Positions 17,193 to 24,588 of a stretch of 64,000 nucleotides of DNA are shown in pieces. The stretch lies in NCBI RefSeq assembly GCF_003315035.1, contig NZ_QNRE01000005.1:62001-126000 (forward strand). Direction: 5' to 3'. How positions within the stretch are numbered: position 1 is the stretch's first letter; the number at the start of each line of letters is the position of its first letter. The translations under genes were made by a program, and so were the position numbers. The notes beneath the pieces were generated by a model that searched no databases, was not told the origin of the DNA, and saw nothing but the letters and a program-made list of their open reading frames with translations. The DNA is from Nocardia puris (GTDB lineage: Bacteria > Actinomycetota > Actinomycetes > Mycobacteriales > Mycobacteriaceae).

Positions 17193-18350
17193 ATGGGACG
17201 ACATGCGGAAGTCATCGGCGGCGGCATCGGCGGGCTCACCGCCGCCACCGCCCTGGCGATCGACGGTTGGACGGTGCGGCTGCACGAGCGTCAGCCGGAG
17301 ATCCGCGCGGTGGGCGCGGGAATCTACGTGTGGGACAACGGTTTGGCCGCCCTGGATGCGGTCGGCGCGTTCGAGGAGGCGACCCGCGGCGCGCATATCG
17401 GCCCGGCCGTGGAGGCGCGGTCGCGCACCGGGAGGACGCTCTACCGGATCGGCATCAACGGTCCCGGGCAGCCGCGCTGCTACACGCTGTTGCGGGACCG
17501 CCTGATCGACGCGCTGGTGCGTGCCGCGGGTCGTGCGGGGGTGGAGCTGGTGACGAATTCCCGTGCGGTGCGGGCCGACCCGGACGGCACCGTGACCTTC
17601 GACGACGGGCGCAGTGCCACAGCCGATCTCGTGGTGGCCGCCGATGGCGTGCACTCCCGATTGCGCGACCAGCTCGGAATCGCCGTCCGGCGCAAGCGGA
17701 TGCGCCAGGGCGCGGCTCGGTTGATGGTGCCCGCCACGGACGACTGCTTCACTCCCGAGGACCGGGTGAAGCACCTCGAGTACTTCCAAGGCAGCCGCCG
17801 GTTGCTCTACACACCGTGCACGCCCGACCAGATCTACCTGGCACTCGTGGCGGACGCGGACGATCCGTCGATCACCGGCACGACCGTCGACATCACCTCC
17901 TGGACACGCGGTTTCCCGGGAATTGCCCCGCTGCTGCGGACTGCCGAGGGAATCCCGTTGCGCTGGGACACCTTCGAATACATCCGGCTCGCGTCCTGGT
18001 CGCGGGGGCGGGTCGCCCTGCTCGGCGATGCCGCGCACGCCCAGCCGCCCTACCTCGGGCAGGGCGGCGGCACCGCCATGACCAACGCGGTGTCGCTCGC
18101 GGGGACCGTCGGCAGGCGCGGGATGTCGCTCACCGACGCGCTGACGGCGTGGGAGCGCGAGCAGCGGCCGGATGTCGAACGCACCCAGCGCATGTCGTAT
18201 CGGATGCGCCTGCTCAACGCGGTGCCCGACGTCGTGCGCGATCCGCTGCTGAGCCTGGCCGGACGGTCTTCCGGGTTCGCCGACGCGCAACTCGCGGCGA
18301 CCAGGCTGCGGCCCGCCGCGAACGGAAACACTTCATCGAAGAAGGAGTAA
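17193..18350 (+). CDS. aqdB: FAD-dependent monooxygenase, AqdB-like
   Basis: 385-residue class A flavoprotein hydroxylase. FAD motif GGGIGGLTAATA near the N-terminus, the mid-protein DG motif VAADGVHSRLR, and the GD motif VALLGDAAHAQPP. Single-component aromatic hydroxylases of this group hydroxylate activated rings. In the aqd pathway AqdB 3-hydroxylates 2-alkyl-4(1H)-quinolones such as HHQ to give PQS-type compounds, the substrate of the next enzyme. It starts 10 bp after aqdA with GAAAGGAA as ribosome-binding site and is followed 3 bp later by aqdC, so it belongs to one transcript. Confidence 0.8.
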   Translation: MGRHAEVIGGGIGGLTAATALAIDGWTVRLHERQPEIRAVGAGIYVWDNGLAALDAVGAFEEATRGAHIGPAVEARSRTGRTLYRIGINGPGQPRCYTLLRDRLIDALVRAAGRAGVELVTNSRAVRADPDGTVTFDDGRSATADLVVAADGVHSRLRDQLGIAVRRKRMRQGAARLMVPATDDCFTPEDRVKHLEYFQGSRRLLYTPCTPDQIYLALVADADDPSITGTTVDITSWTRGFPGIAPLLRTAEGIPLRWDTFEYIRLASWSRGRVALLGDAAHAQPPYLGQGGGTAMTNAVSLAGTVGRRGMSLTDALTAWEREQRPDVERTQRMSYRMRLLNAVPDVVRDPLLSLAGRSSGFADAQLAATRLRPAANGNTSSKKE

Positions 18351-18353
18351 GGA

Positions 18354-19160
18354 ATGCTCAACACCTATCGGATCAACGGCGTCGAGATCGGTTTCGACGA
18401 CCAGGGATACGCGCCCGACAAGCCGGCGATCGTGCTGCTGCCCGGTTGGGGACACGACCACCGGGCGTTCGACCGCCTGCTGCCGTACCTGCGGCCGCAC
18501 CACCGGGTGGTGCGCGTGTGCTGGCGCGGACACGGCATCGATCGCACGCTGGTCGACGATTTCGGTGTGGCCGAACAGGTTTCGGACACCATCGGCCTGC
18601 TCGACGCGCTCGAGGTGGACCGCTTCATCCCGCTCTCGCACGCCCACGGCGGATGGGTGGCCATGGACATGGCCGACGAGCTGGGCGCGGCGCGGGTGCC
18701 CGCGCTGCTGCTGATGGACCTCATCATGACCCCGCCGCCGCCCGAGTTCGCGGGCGGCCTGCAAGCGTTGCAGGGCAAGGACACCTGGCGCGGCGCGCAG
18801 CGCGCGTTGCTGGACAGCTGGCTGGCGGGCAGTGTGGACGAAGCCGTGCTGAACCACGTGCTCTACGAGGCGGGCGGTCACGGTTTCGACATGTGGTCGC
18901 GCTCGGGCCGCGTGATCGAGAAGGCCTACGCCACTTGGGGTTCGCCCATGGGGCGGCTGGACCGGCTCGCCGAACCGCGCCCGGTGCGCCACGTGTTCTC
19001 GCATCCGAAGTCCTCCGACTACGACGCCGTCCACGACGAATTCCAGCGCGCCCACCCGTGGTTCACCTACACCCGCCTCCCCGGACACACCCACTTCCCC
19101 GGTATCGAACTCCCCGGTGAAGTCGCGGACGAATTGTTCGATCTTGTGCGCACGGCCTGA
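18354..19160 (+). CDS. aqdC: Cofactor-free ring-cleaving dioxygenase of Hod/AqdC type
   Basis: 268-residue alpha/beta-hydrolase-fold protein matching 3-hydroxy-4-oxoquinoline 2,4-dioxygenases rather than ordinary hydrolases. Shared blocks (recalled alignment to Arthrobacter Hod) are LSHAHGGW, LLLMDLIM, YATWGSPM and LPGHTHFP. By that alignment the general base is His247 paired with Asp122, and the oxygen-site His is His98. The nucleophile-elbow Ser of Hod is Ala97 here, so normal esterase chemistry is unlikely. It would open the ring of PQS-like signals, releasing CO and an N-acylanthranilate. The ribosome-binding site GAAGGAG overlaps the end of aqdB. Confidence 0.85.
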   Translation: MLNTYRINGVEIGFDDQGYAPDKPAIVLLPGWGHDHRAFDRLLPYLRPHHRVVRVCWRGHGIDRTLVDDFGVAEQVSDTIGLLDALEVDRFIPLSHAHGGWVAMDMADELGAARVPALLLMDLIMTPPPPEFAGGLQALQGKDTWRGAQRALLDSWLAGSVDEAVLNHVLYEAGGHGFDMWSRSGRVIEKAYATWGSPMGRLDRLAEPRPVRHVFSHPKSSDYDAVHDEFQRAHPWFTYTRLPGHTHFPGIELPGEVADELFDLVRTA

Positions 19161-19278
19161 CCTCACGCGCAGGCCACACCGTCGCGAGCCAGCCCCGATC
19201 GCCAGCCGGATCGCCCCGCCGCGAGACTCGGGCGGTGCGGTGCCGGTCGCCCGCCACCCGGGTGACATCATTTCCGGC

Positions 19279-19929
19279 GTGACCGGATACGACTACGAGC
19301 ATCTCGACACGTCCACCCTGCCGCCGCGTCAGCAGCGGATCCTCGCGGTGATCCGCGACTGGGCCGTCGAGTGCGGGTATCCGCCGAACACCAGGCAGCT
19401 CGCGGACGCGATCGGGGTGCGGTCCACCTCGACGGTGTCCAAGCACCTGCGCGAACTGGAGGAGCGGGGGTTCCTGCGGCGCGGTGCGGGGATGGCGCGG
19501 CCCATCGACGTGCGGCTGTTCCTGCGCGGAACTCAGCAGCCGGAAAGCTCCGACAGCGCGGTCACCGTGCCCGTCGTCGGCGACATCGCGGCGGGCACCC
19601 CCATCCTCGCCGAGGAGCACGCCGACGAAACCCTCACCGTGCCACGCGAACTCGTGGGCCGTGGCACGGTGTTCGCGCTGCGCGTGCGCGGCGACTCGAT
19701 GATCGACGCCGCCATCTGCGACGGCGACGTCGTGGTGGTCCGCCAACAGCACGAGGCCCACTCCGGCGACATCGTCGCCGCGCTGCTCGGCGACGAAGCC
19801 ACCGTAAAGGTCTACCGCCGCAAGGGCGGTCACATCTACCTCGAACCCCGCAACCCCGCCTACGAGGTGCTCGACGGCGACGAAGCCGTCATCCTCGGCA
19901 AGGTCGTCTCGGTTATGCGCCGCGTGTGA
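19279..19929 (+). CDS. LexA-like self-cleaving repressor (probable paralogue)
   Basis: 216 aa with a winged helix-turn-helix (PPRQQRILAVIRDW, then PNTRQLADAIGVRSTSTVSKHL) and a peptidase S24 domain. Cleavage bond Ala-Gly in DIAAGTPILAEE, catalytic Ser in GDSMIDAAICDGD, and Lys in EATVKVYRR. All self-cleavage residues are present. No SOS box was found in the 118 bp upstream, unlike an autoregulated lexA, and the DNA-reading helix differs from mycobacterial LexA. A second LexA controlling other genes is therefore likely. The frame is open to 19117 but GTG 19279 gives the family-like N-terminus. It lies downstream of aqdC. Confidence 0.82.
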   Translation: MTGYDYEHLDTSTLPPRQQRILAVIRDWAVECGYPPNTRQLADAIGVRSTSTVSKHLRELEERGFLRRGAGMARPIDVRLFLRGTQQPESSDSAVTVPVVGDIAAGTPILAEEHADETLTVPRELVGRGTVFALRVRGDSMIDAAICDGDVVVVRQQHEAHSGDIVAALLGDEATVKVYRRKGGHIYLEPRNPAYEVLDGDEAVILGKVVSVMRRV

Positions 19930-19933
19930 GCGC

Positions 19934-20254
19934 CTACGCCAGCGGGTCCTTGCCGCCGAGGAACATCTCGAAGGAGCGGTAGGACTCGAGGGCGGCGAAG
20001 TGGCGGGAGTAGAGGTCGGTGGTCGGGGCGTCGGCGATTTCCTCGGTCGCCTCGTTCACGTCGACCAGGGCGTGGAGGCGGACGTAGCGGCCGTCGGCGG
20101 GCTCGTATGTCTCGCGGTCGATGTGCTCGCGCGCGCGGCGGACCGCCTCTTCGCGATCCGCCGCGCGTACGAGCACGAAGTCTTCGCGATAGAACACGCC
20201 CGCGCCGTCTCCCTTGCCCAGTGCGTAGACGATCAGGGCGACATACGAGGTCAC
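19934..20254 (-). CDS. DUF4288 small protein
   Basis: 106 aa starting at a GTG that overlaps the stop of the PPK2 gene (GTGA). It has the DUF4288-like pattern: an N-terminal strand SYVALIVYAL, a middle helix AADREEAVRRAREHIDRE, and a C-terminal helix. No signal or membrane segment. Coupling to a polyphosphate kinase suggests a linked role, but none is established. It converges with the LexA-like gene, 4 bp apart. Confidence 0.7.
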   Translation of the reverse strand: MTSYVALIVYALGKGDGAGVFYREDFVLVRAADREEAVRRAREHIDRETYEPADGRYVRLHALVDVNEATEEIADAPTTDLYSRHFAALESYRSFEMFLGGKDPLA

Positions 20255-21096
20255 GCGTTTTCGAGGCGGCGCAGTTGTTCGGGGATATCGAAGGAGGCGG
20301 GCGGCCAGTCCAGGTTCAACCGCTCCAGGGCTTCGATCAGCAGTTCGGTGATCGTCAAGCGGGAGAACCACTTCCGGTCGGCGGGGACCACGTACCAGGG
20401 CGCGTGGGCGGTGGAGGTGCGCGAGAGCATGGCCTGGTACGCCTCCTGGTAGGCGGGCCAGTACGCGCGCTCGTCGATGTCGGCGGGGTTGAACTTCCAG
20501 TATTTGTCGGGGCGCTCCAAGCGTTCGCGCAGCCGCGCCTTCTGCTCGTCCAAGGAGACGAACATGGCGACCTTCACCAGTGTGACGCCTTCGTCCACGA
20601 GTTCGCGCTCGAAGTGGTTGATCTCGTCGTAGCGCGGCTCCCACTCCGAGCGCGGGACCAGATCGTGCACCCGCACCACCAGCACGTCCTCGTAGTGTGA
20701 GCGGTCGAACACGCCGAGCTGACCGCCGCGCGGCAGCGCTTTGCGGATGCGCCACAGGAAGTGGTGGCGCTTCTCCTCCGGCGTCGGCACCCCGAAGGCG
20801 GCGTGGTCGACGCCCTGCGGGTCGACCGAGCCGATCACGTGCCGCACGATGCCGCCCTTGCCCGCGGTGTCCATGCCCTGCAACACCAGCAGCACGCTGC
20901 GCTTGTCGCCGGAGCGGCCGTTGGCGTACAGCTTCTCCTGTAGATCGGAGAGCACCCCGCAGCGCTCGACCAGCAATCCCTGGGCATACTTCTTGTCACC
21001 GGTGAACCCGGGCGTCGCGGAGGGATTCAGATCCGCGATCCGCAAACCATCGGCTTTCAGGGCCTCCATGGCCGGAACGGTCCAGTGCTTCGACAT
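20251..21096 (-). CDS. ppk2: Polyphosphate kinase 2 (PPK2)
   Basis: 281-residue PPK2 that transfers phosphate between polyphosphate and nucleotides. Walker A GMDTAGKGG, Walker B GVFDRSHYEDVLV, lid region ARLRERLERPDKYWKFNP. The one-domain length fits class I or III; substrate choice (ADP, GDP, AMP) cannot be assigned from sequence alone. ATG 21096 gives MSKHW; an in-frame GTG three codons earlier is possible, and neither has a well-spaced ribosome-binding site. The DUF4288 gene is translationally coupled behind it. Confidence 0.92.
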   Translation of the reverse strand: MSKHWTVPAMEALKADGLRIADLNPSATPGFTGDKKYAQGLLVERCGVLSDLQEKLYANGRSGDKRSVLLVLQGMDTAGKGGIVRHVIGSVDPQGVDHAAFGVPTPEEKRHHFLWRIRKALPRGGQLGVFDRSHYEDVLVVRVHDLVPRSEWEPRYDEINHFERELVDEGVTLVKVAMFVSLDEQKARLRERLERPDKYWKFNPADIDERAYWPAYQEAYQAMLSRTSTAHAPWYVVPADRKWFSRLTITELLIEALERLNLDWPPASFDIPEQLRRLENA

Positions 21097-21156
21097 CTCC
21101 CACACTTACCACGGCGGACCGTCGGGGACGAGTGGTCTCGGGCGTGGCGCGCCCTC

Positions 21157-21864
21157 TCAGCGGATCTGCGCCAGCCGCAATAGCTGCGCGGCGAATTCGT
21201 GGTCGGACACCGGGGTGAGGATCAAATCGTGGGAAGTGGTGAGCAGGTAGCGGCCGTCGCCGCTGAAGTCGAGCCAGGTGCGGTGGCGGGTGGGCGGCGA
21301 CATCGGGTTGTCCGGCTCCACCGTGACGGTGATGAATCCGCGGCAGTCGACCGGCTTGCGCAGCGTCTGCCGGAAGCGCGCGGCTCCGGCTGGCGAGGGG
21401 GCCTCCACACCGTCGGTGGTGAGCACCGCCTCCTGCGGTTCGCGCATCGGGCCGAGCCGCCCGGCCCGCGCCGGCCCGATGATCTCGACCAGGCGCTGGC
21501 CGAGGCTGCGCGCGTGCATCATCCGCACGGTGACCTTGTCGGGCGTCGCGACCAGCACGGCCGCATGCTTGTGCACCACGGCCGCGAAGGCGAGGATGCG
21601 GTCGGCGGCGGGACCGCCCGGCCCGCCGCGCTCACCGGACACGGTGAGGGTGGTGGCGTCGGAGCGCGCGCAGAGCATGAGCGCGGCCGCCAGGTCCGGA
21701 TCGGCCTGCCGGGCGAAGCGCTGCGGCAATCGCAGTGCGGCGTACTCGGTTTCGGTGCGCACGGTGGCGGCGGGCGCCATGTTGATCGGATACGGCCTGC
21801 GGTCCAGTCCCGTTTCGCTCTCCCAGACGTGGCTGAACTCGTCCGGGGTGAGAACCCATCTCAC
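21157..21864 (-). CDS. EspG-family ESX secretion-associated chaperone
   Basis: 235 aa, EspG-like: starts WVLTPDEFSHVWE, then LTVSGERGGPGGPAADRILAFAAV, and ends DGRYLLTTSHDLILTPVSDHEFAAQLL, a typical family ending. In mycobacteria EspG proteins bind specific PE/PPE pairs in the cytosol and keep them soluble for type VII secretion. The GTG start overlaps the stop of the PPE-like gene (GTGA). It is the last gene of a four-ORF operon. No ESX membrane components (EccB-EccE) are in this window, so this is an orphan substrate/chaperone set. Confidence 0.8.
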   Translation of the reverse strand: MRWVLTPDEFSHVWESETGLDRRPYPINMAPAATVRTETEYAALRLPQRFARQADPDLAAALMLCARSDATTLTVSGERGGPGGPAADRILAFAAVVHKHAAVLVATPDKVTVRMMHARSLGQRLVEIIGPARAGRLGPMREPQEAVLTTDGVEAPSPAGAARFRQTLRKPVDCRGFITVTVEPDNPMSPPTRHRTWLDFSGDGRYLLTTSHDLILTPVSDHEFAAQLLRLAQIR

Positions 21865-22505
21865 CGTGCTCCGCTCCCGCCGCTCGCCGGGCCGTCCACG
21901 GTGGGGAACCGGGGCACGTTGTCGCCGGTGGCCGGCATGGTCGGGGAGTACAGGTAGGTCATGGCGTCGGCGGCGTCGGCTTGTTCGGCGGCCGCGGCCA
22001 GATCGTGGTCGAGCCTGCGGCGGCCGCCGAAGACGGCCTCGGCGGCGGGGTCGTCCAGCGGGACATAGTGCCCAGGCGGTGGGATCGCGGCCCGAACTGT
22101 CTGCGCCGCATCGCGATTGAGCTCCATCAGCCGCTGCACCGCGCGGCACACGTCCTGGGCCTGCGCGCCGACGCCGAGGAACGTCCGGGTGGCCCGCTCG
22201 GCGGCGAATGCGGATTCGCCGGACCAGCGCGCGAATTCGCGCGCGGTGGTGTCGGCGAACGTCTGGAAGGCCTCGCCGACGGCGTCCGCCCCGGCCTGCC
22301 ACGCGGCGGCCGTCGCGCCGAGCGCCCCCGGGTCCAGCCGCTCGTGGACGTTCTCCCAGATCTCGGCGTGGGTGTACGCGCCGAAGCGTTCCCGGTCGGG
22401 CGCGTAGGCGGAATCGATGCCGGCGCTCGATGTTTCGGCGGCGGAGGCGAGGGCGCGCCGACGGGCGGTCAGCGCGTCGGCGGCGGCGCGGGCGGCGGCG
22501 TCCAC
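21861..22505 (-). CDS. PPE-like/WXG-type ESX substrate
   Basis: 214 aa, helical, Ala-rich. The core HAEIWENVHERLDPGALGATAAAWQ followed by AREFARWSGESAFAAERATR resembles Nocardia PPE-like proteins, in which a WxG-like turn (RWSG here) separates two long helices. The C-terminal part from AAIPPPGHYVPLDD is less ordered. The GTG at 22505 is chosen because GGGAGG lies 8 bases upstream. It is followed by overlapping espG and preceded by the small ORF, whose stop lies at this start. It probably forms a heterodimer with the PE-like protein upstream. Confidence 0.68.
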   Translation of the reverse strand: MDAAARAAADALTARRRALASAAETSSAGIDSAYAPDRERFGAYTHAEIWENVHERLDPGALGATAAAWQAGADAVGEAFQTFADTTAREFARWSGESAFAAERATRTFLGVGAQAQDVCRAVQRLMELNRDAAQTVRAAIPPPGHYVPLDDPAAEAVFGGRRRLDHDLAAAAEQADAADAMTYLYSPTMPATGDNVPRFPTVDGPASGGSGAR

Positions 22506-22507
22506 GG

Positions 22508-22696
22508 TCACCACCTCCCGGCGTGGCGACGCCGGAGTGCGCGGCGGGTACCCGGCTCGGCGGTGTGGCGCGGCGTGCTCATCGCGCCCCTCGTCCGGCG
22601 GGAGTTTTCGCACCGCGTCGGTGTGATGGGCGCGGCGCGGAAAAGCTTGTGCGCGGAGCGGATACCCGGCTCGTCGACACGGCGCGCGGTGCTCAT
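22508..22696 (-). CDS. Small coupled ORF with internal duplication
   Basis: 62 codons, very Arg-rich, with no homology recognised. Its ATG overlaps the stop of the upstream gene (ATGA) and has GGAGG 4 bases upstream; its TGA touches the start of the PPE-like gene. Residues 1-14 and 39-52 are repeats (MSTARRVDEPGIRS and MSTPRHTAEPGTRR), and the duplication includes the ribosome-binding region in DNA. It may be a real small protein, a leader that couples translation between its neighbours, or a decayed duplication. Confidence 0.4.
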   Translation of the reverse strand: MSTARRVDEPGIRSAHKLFRAAPITPTRCENSRRTRGAMSTPRHTAEPGTRRALRRRHAGRW

Positions 22697-23085
22697 CGCG
22701 CCTCCAAATGCTCGGTGACCAGACTCAGCGCGGCGCGATTCGCCGCGTCGGCCTCGGCCAGCCGCCGCCCCGCCGCCAGATAGGCAGCCTTGAACAGCAA
22801 CGCCGTCTCCTGGAAAGCGGCGACGGTGTCGAGGAATTCCCGTCCCTTGGCGCCGAATCCGGCCGCCAGCGCGTGCCCGGTCGGCAGGTCGGGGAAGCCG
22901 GTGACCTCGGTGAGCGCGTGCGCGCCCGCCACCGCCCGGTGCAGATCCTCGACCAACCGGTCGCACGCCGCGGCCAGGTGCTCGGCCACGTCGCCGTCCA
23001 GTTCGAAACGCGCGCCGCCGGTTTCGCCGATCGCGGCCGCGTACAGTTCCCGTGCCAGCCCCTGTCCCGTGTCCGGGATCGCCAT
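22693..23085 (-). CDS. PE/WXG100-like small helical protein
   Basis: 130 aa, mostly two long helices (GDVAEHLAAACDRLVEDLHRAVAGAHALTE; AKGREFLDTVAAFQETALLFKAAYLAAGRRLAEADAANRAALS), with no signal peptide. Size, fold pattern and position as first gene before a PPE-like gene and espG match the PE-like partner of ESX substrates in Nocardia. ATG 23085 follows GGAAGGGGG; a longer upstream frame has no support. The exact family is not named with certainty. Confidence 0.6.
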   Translation of the reverse strand: MAIPDTGQGLARELYAAAIGETGGARFELDGDVAEHLAAACDRLVEDLHRAVAGAHALTEVTGFPDLPTGHALAAGFGAKGREFLDTVAAFQETALLFKAAYLAAGRRLAEADAANRAALSLVTEHLEAR

Positions 23086-23305
23086 GCGGTTCGCCCCCTT
23101 CCGCTCGGTCCACACCCACCGCCGTACTGGTCGGCACTCTACCCGCGGGTAACGGCGGTCGGGACCGGCTCGAAGGGCCGACCCGGCTGTGATGTGGCAC
23201 ACCATCGGCGCGCGGCGAACCGCGGCGCCCGACGGTGTGCGGGGCGAGATCTGGTGGGGCACAGGGGGATCGCGAAGTCCGGCTCGGGCGTGACGCCCCG
23301 GCTCG

Positions 23306-24556
23306 TCAGGCGCGCTGCACGTCGATGGTCATGCCCGCGGCGCGCAACCGGTCGGTGAGCGCGTCACCCATCGCGGCGGCGGGCGTGAGCACACCGGCCA
23401 GCTCCGGCTGCTTGTCGGTGTCGAACGCCAGGCACAGCCCGGCCTCGCCCAGCAGCACGGCGGTGGCCTGGTAGCCGGGGTCGCCCTTGCCCGCGAACGT
23501 CGCCACGTACTTCGCGCCGGAGGTGGTGTGCGCGAAGGTCTTCATGCGGAACCAGCCACTGCGCCGGGACTCTTCGCTCGGGCCGGTGCCCGGCTTCGGC
23601 AGCACCTTGTCCAGCAGCTTGCGGCCCAGCGACACTCGCGAGAGCACCGCGCCGGTGGCCAGCCCGGCCACGAGACCGCCCGCGAGACCGGCCGCCACGA
23701 GCGGCGCGACGGGCGAGGAGCCCGCGCTCATCACCTCGCGGTAGCGGAAGTTCTTCCCGTACACCCAGCCCAGCAGTCCGTTGCTGCGCCGCACGATCTT
23801 GGTGTTGTGCGCCGCCATCACGAAGGTGCTCACCCAGCCGTCCAGACTGGGGTCGATGCTGCTCGCGCGCTGCAACGCCTGATCGGACTGGCGGCCCACG
23901 TCGGGGTCCATCGCCTTGTCCGGGCTCAGCGAATACGGGTGAGCCAGCACCGAGGCCTTGCTGGAATCGGCGGCGATCGCCTCCATCATTGCGCGGCCGG
24001 AGTCGATGGTGCCGCCGCTGACGCCGCCCTTGAGCGAGGCGATCAGGGTGGTGTCGGTGAGTTCGCCGGTGTTGTCCTCGACGGTGCGGCGGTAGAGCTG
24101 GTAGACGCTCAGATCCGACGGAATCGAGTCGTAGCCGCAGGAATTCACGATCTTCGCACCCGTAGCGACGGCTTGGTCCTGGTAGCCGTCGATGGCGTCG
24201 CGCACGAACAGCGGCTCGCCGGTGAGGTCGGCGTAGTGGGTGCCCGCCTTCGCGCACGCCGCGACCAGCGGCAGGCCGTAGCGCAGGTAGGGGCCGACGG
24301 TGGTGACCACGACCTTGGTGCGCGCCGCGAGCGCGTCCAGCGCGCCCTGATCGGTGGAGTCGGCCACCAGCAGCTCCCACTGCGCGGCGGCCGGGCCCAG
24401 CTCGTCGCGGACGGTGCTCAGCTTGTCCAGCGAGCGGCCGGCCAGCGCGATGCGCGCCCCGGCGGGCGCCGCGTCGAGCAGGTACTTCGCGGTGAGCTTG
24501 CCGACGAAGCCCGTCGCACCGAAGAGGGCGAGGTCGAACTCGCGGTCGTCTGCCAT
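23306..24556 (-). CDS. Trans-acting enoyl reductase / saccharopine dehydrogenase-like
   Basis: 416 aa. Rossmann motif FGATGFVGKLTAKYL at the N-terminus, GPYLRYGLPLVAACA and HYADLTGEPLF, and the conserved NSCGYDSIPSDL stretch. The C-terminal half carries a hydrophobic segment (VAPLVAAGLAGGLVAGLATGAV). These features mark the mycobacterial trans-acting enoyl reductase group (Rv2449c/Rv2953 type). Rv2953 acts in phthiocerol lipid synthesis; here no polyketide synthase is nearby, so a lipid-reductase role is only likely. It lies 32 bp after the UbiB-like kinase in the same direction and may share its transcript. Confidence 0.85.
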   Translation of the reverse strand: MADDREFDLALFGATGFVGKLTAKYLLDAAPAGARIALAGRSLDKLSTVRDELGPAAAQWELLVADSTDQGALDALAARTKVVVTTVGPYLRYGLPLVAACAKAGTHYADLTGEPLFVRDAIDGYQDQAVATGAKIVNSCGYDSIPSDLSVYQLYRRTVEDNTGELTDTTLIASLKGGVSGGTIDSGRAMMEAIAADSSKASVLAHPYSLSPDKAMDPDVGRQSDQALQRASSIDPSLDGWVSTFVMAAHNTKIVRRSNGLLGWVYGKNFRYREVMSAGSSPVAPLVAAGLAGGLVAGLATGAVLSRVSLGRKLLDKVLPKPGTGPSEESRRSGWFRMKTFAHTTSGAKYVATFAGKGDPGYQATAVLLGEAGLCLAFDTDKQPELAGVLTPAAAMGDALTDRLRAAGMTIDVQRA

Positions 24557-24588
24557 GTGTGTGTCAACTCCCGATCGGATGTGGGTAC

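Noticed and set aside
18354..19160. Ordinary alpha/beta-hydrolase or haloalkane dehalogenase
   Set aside because: The nucleophile elbow lacks Ser/Asp by the preferred alignment, and Hod-specific blocks are present.
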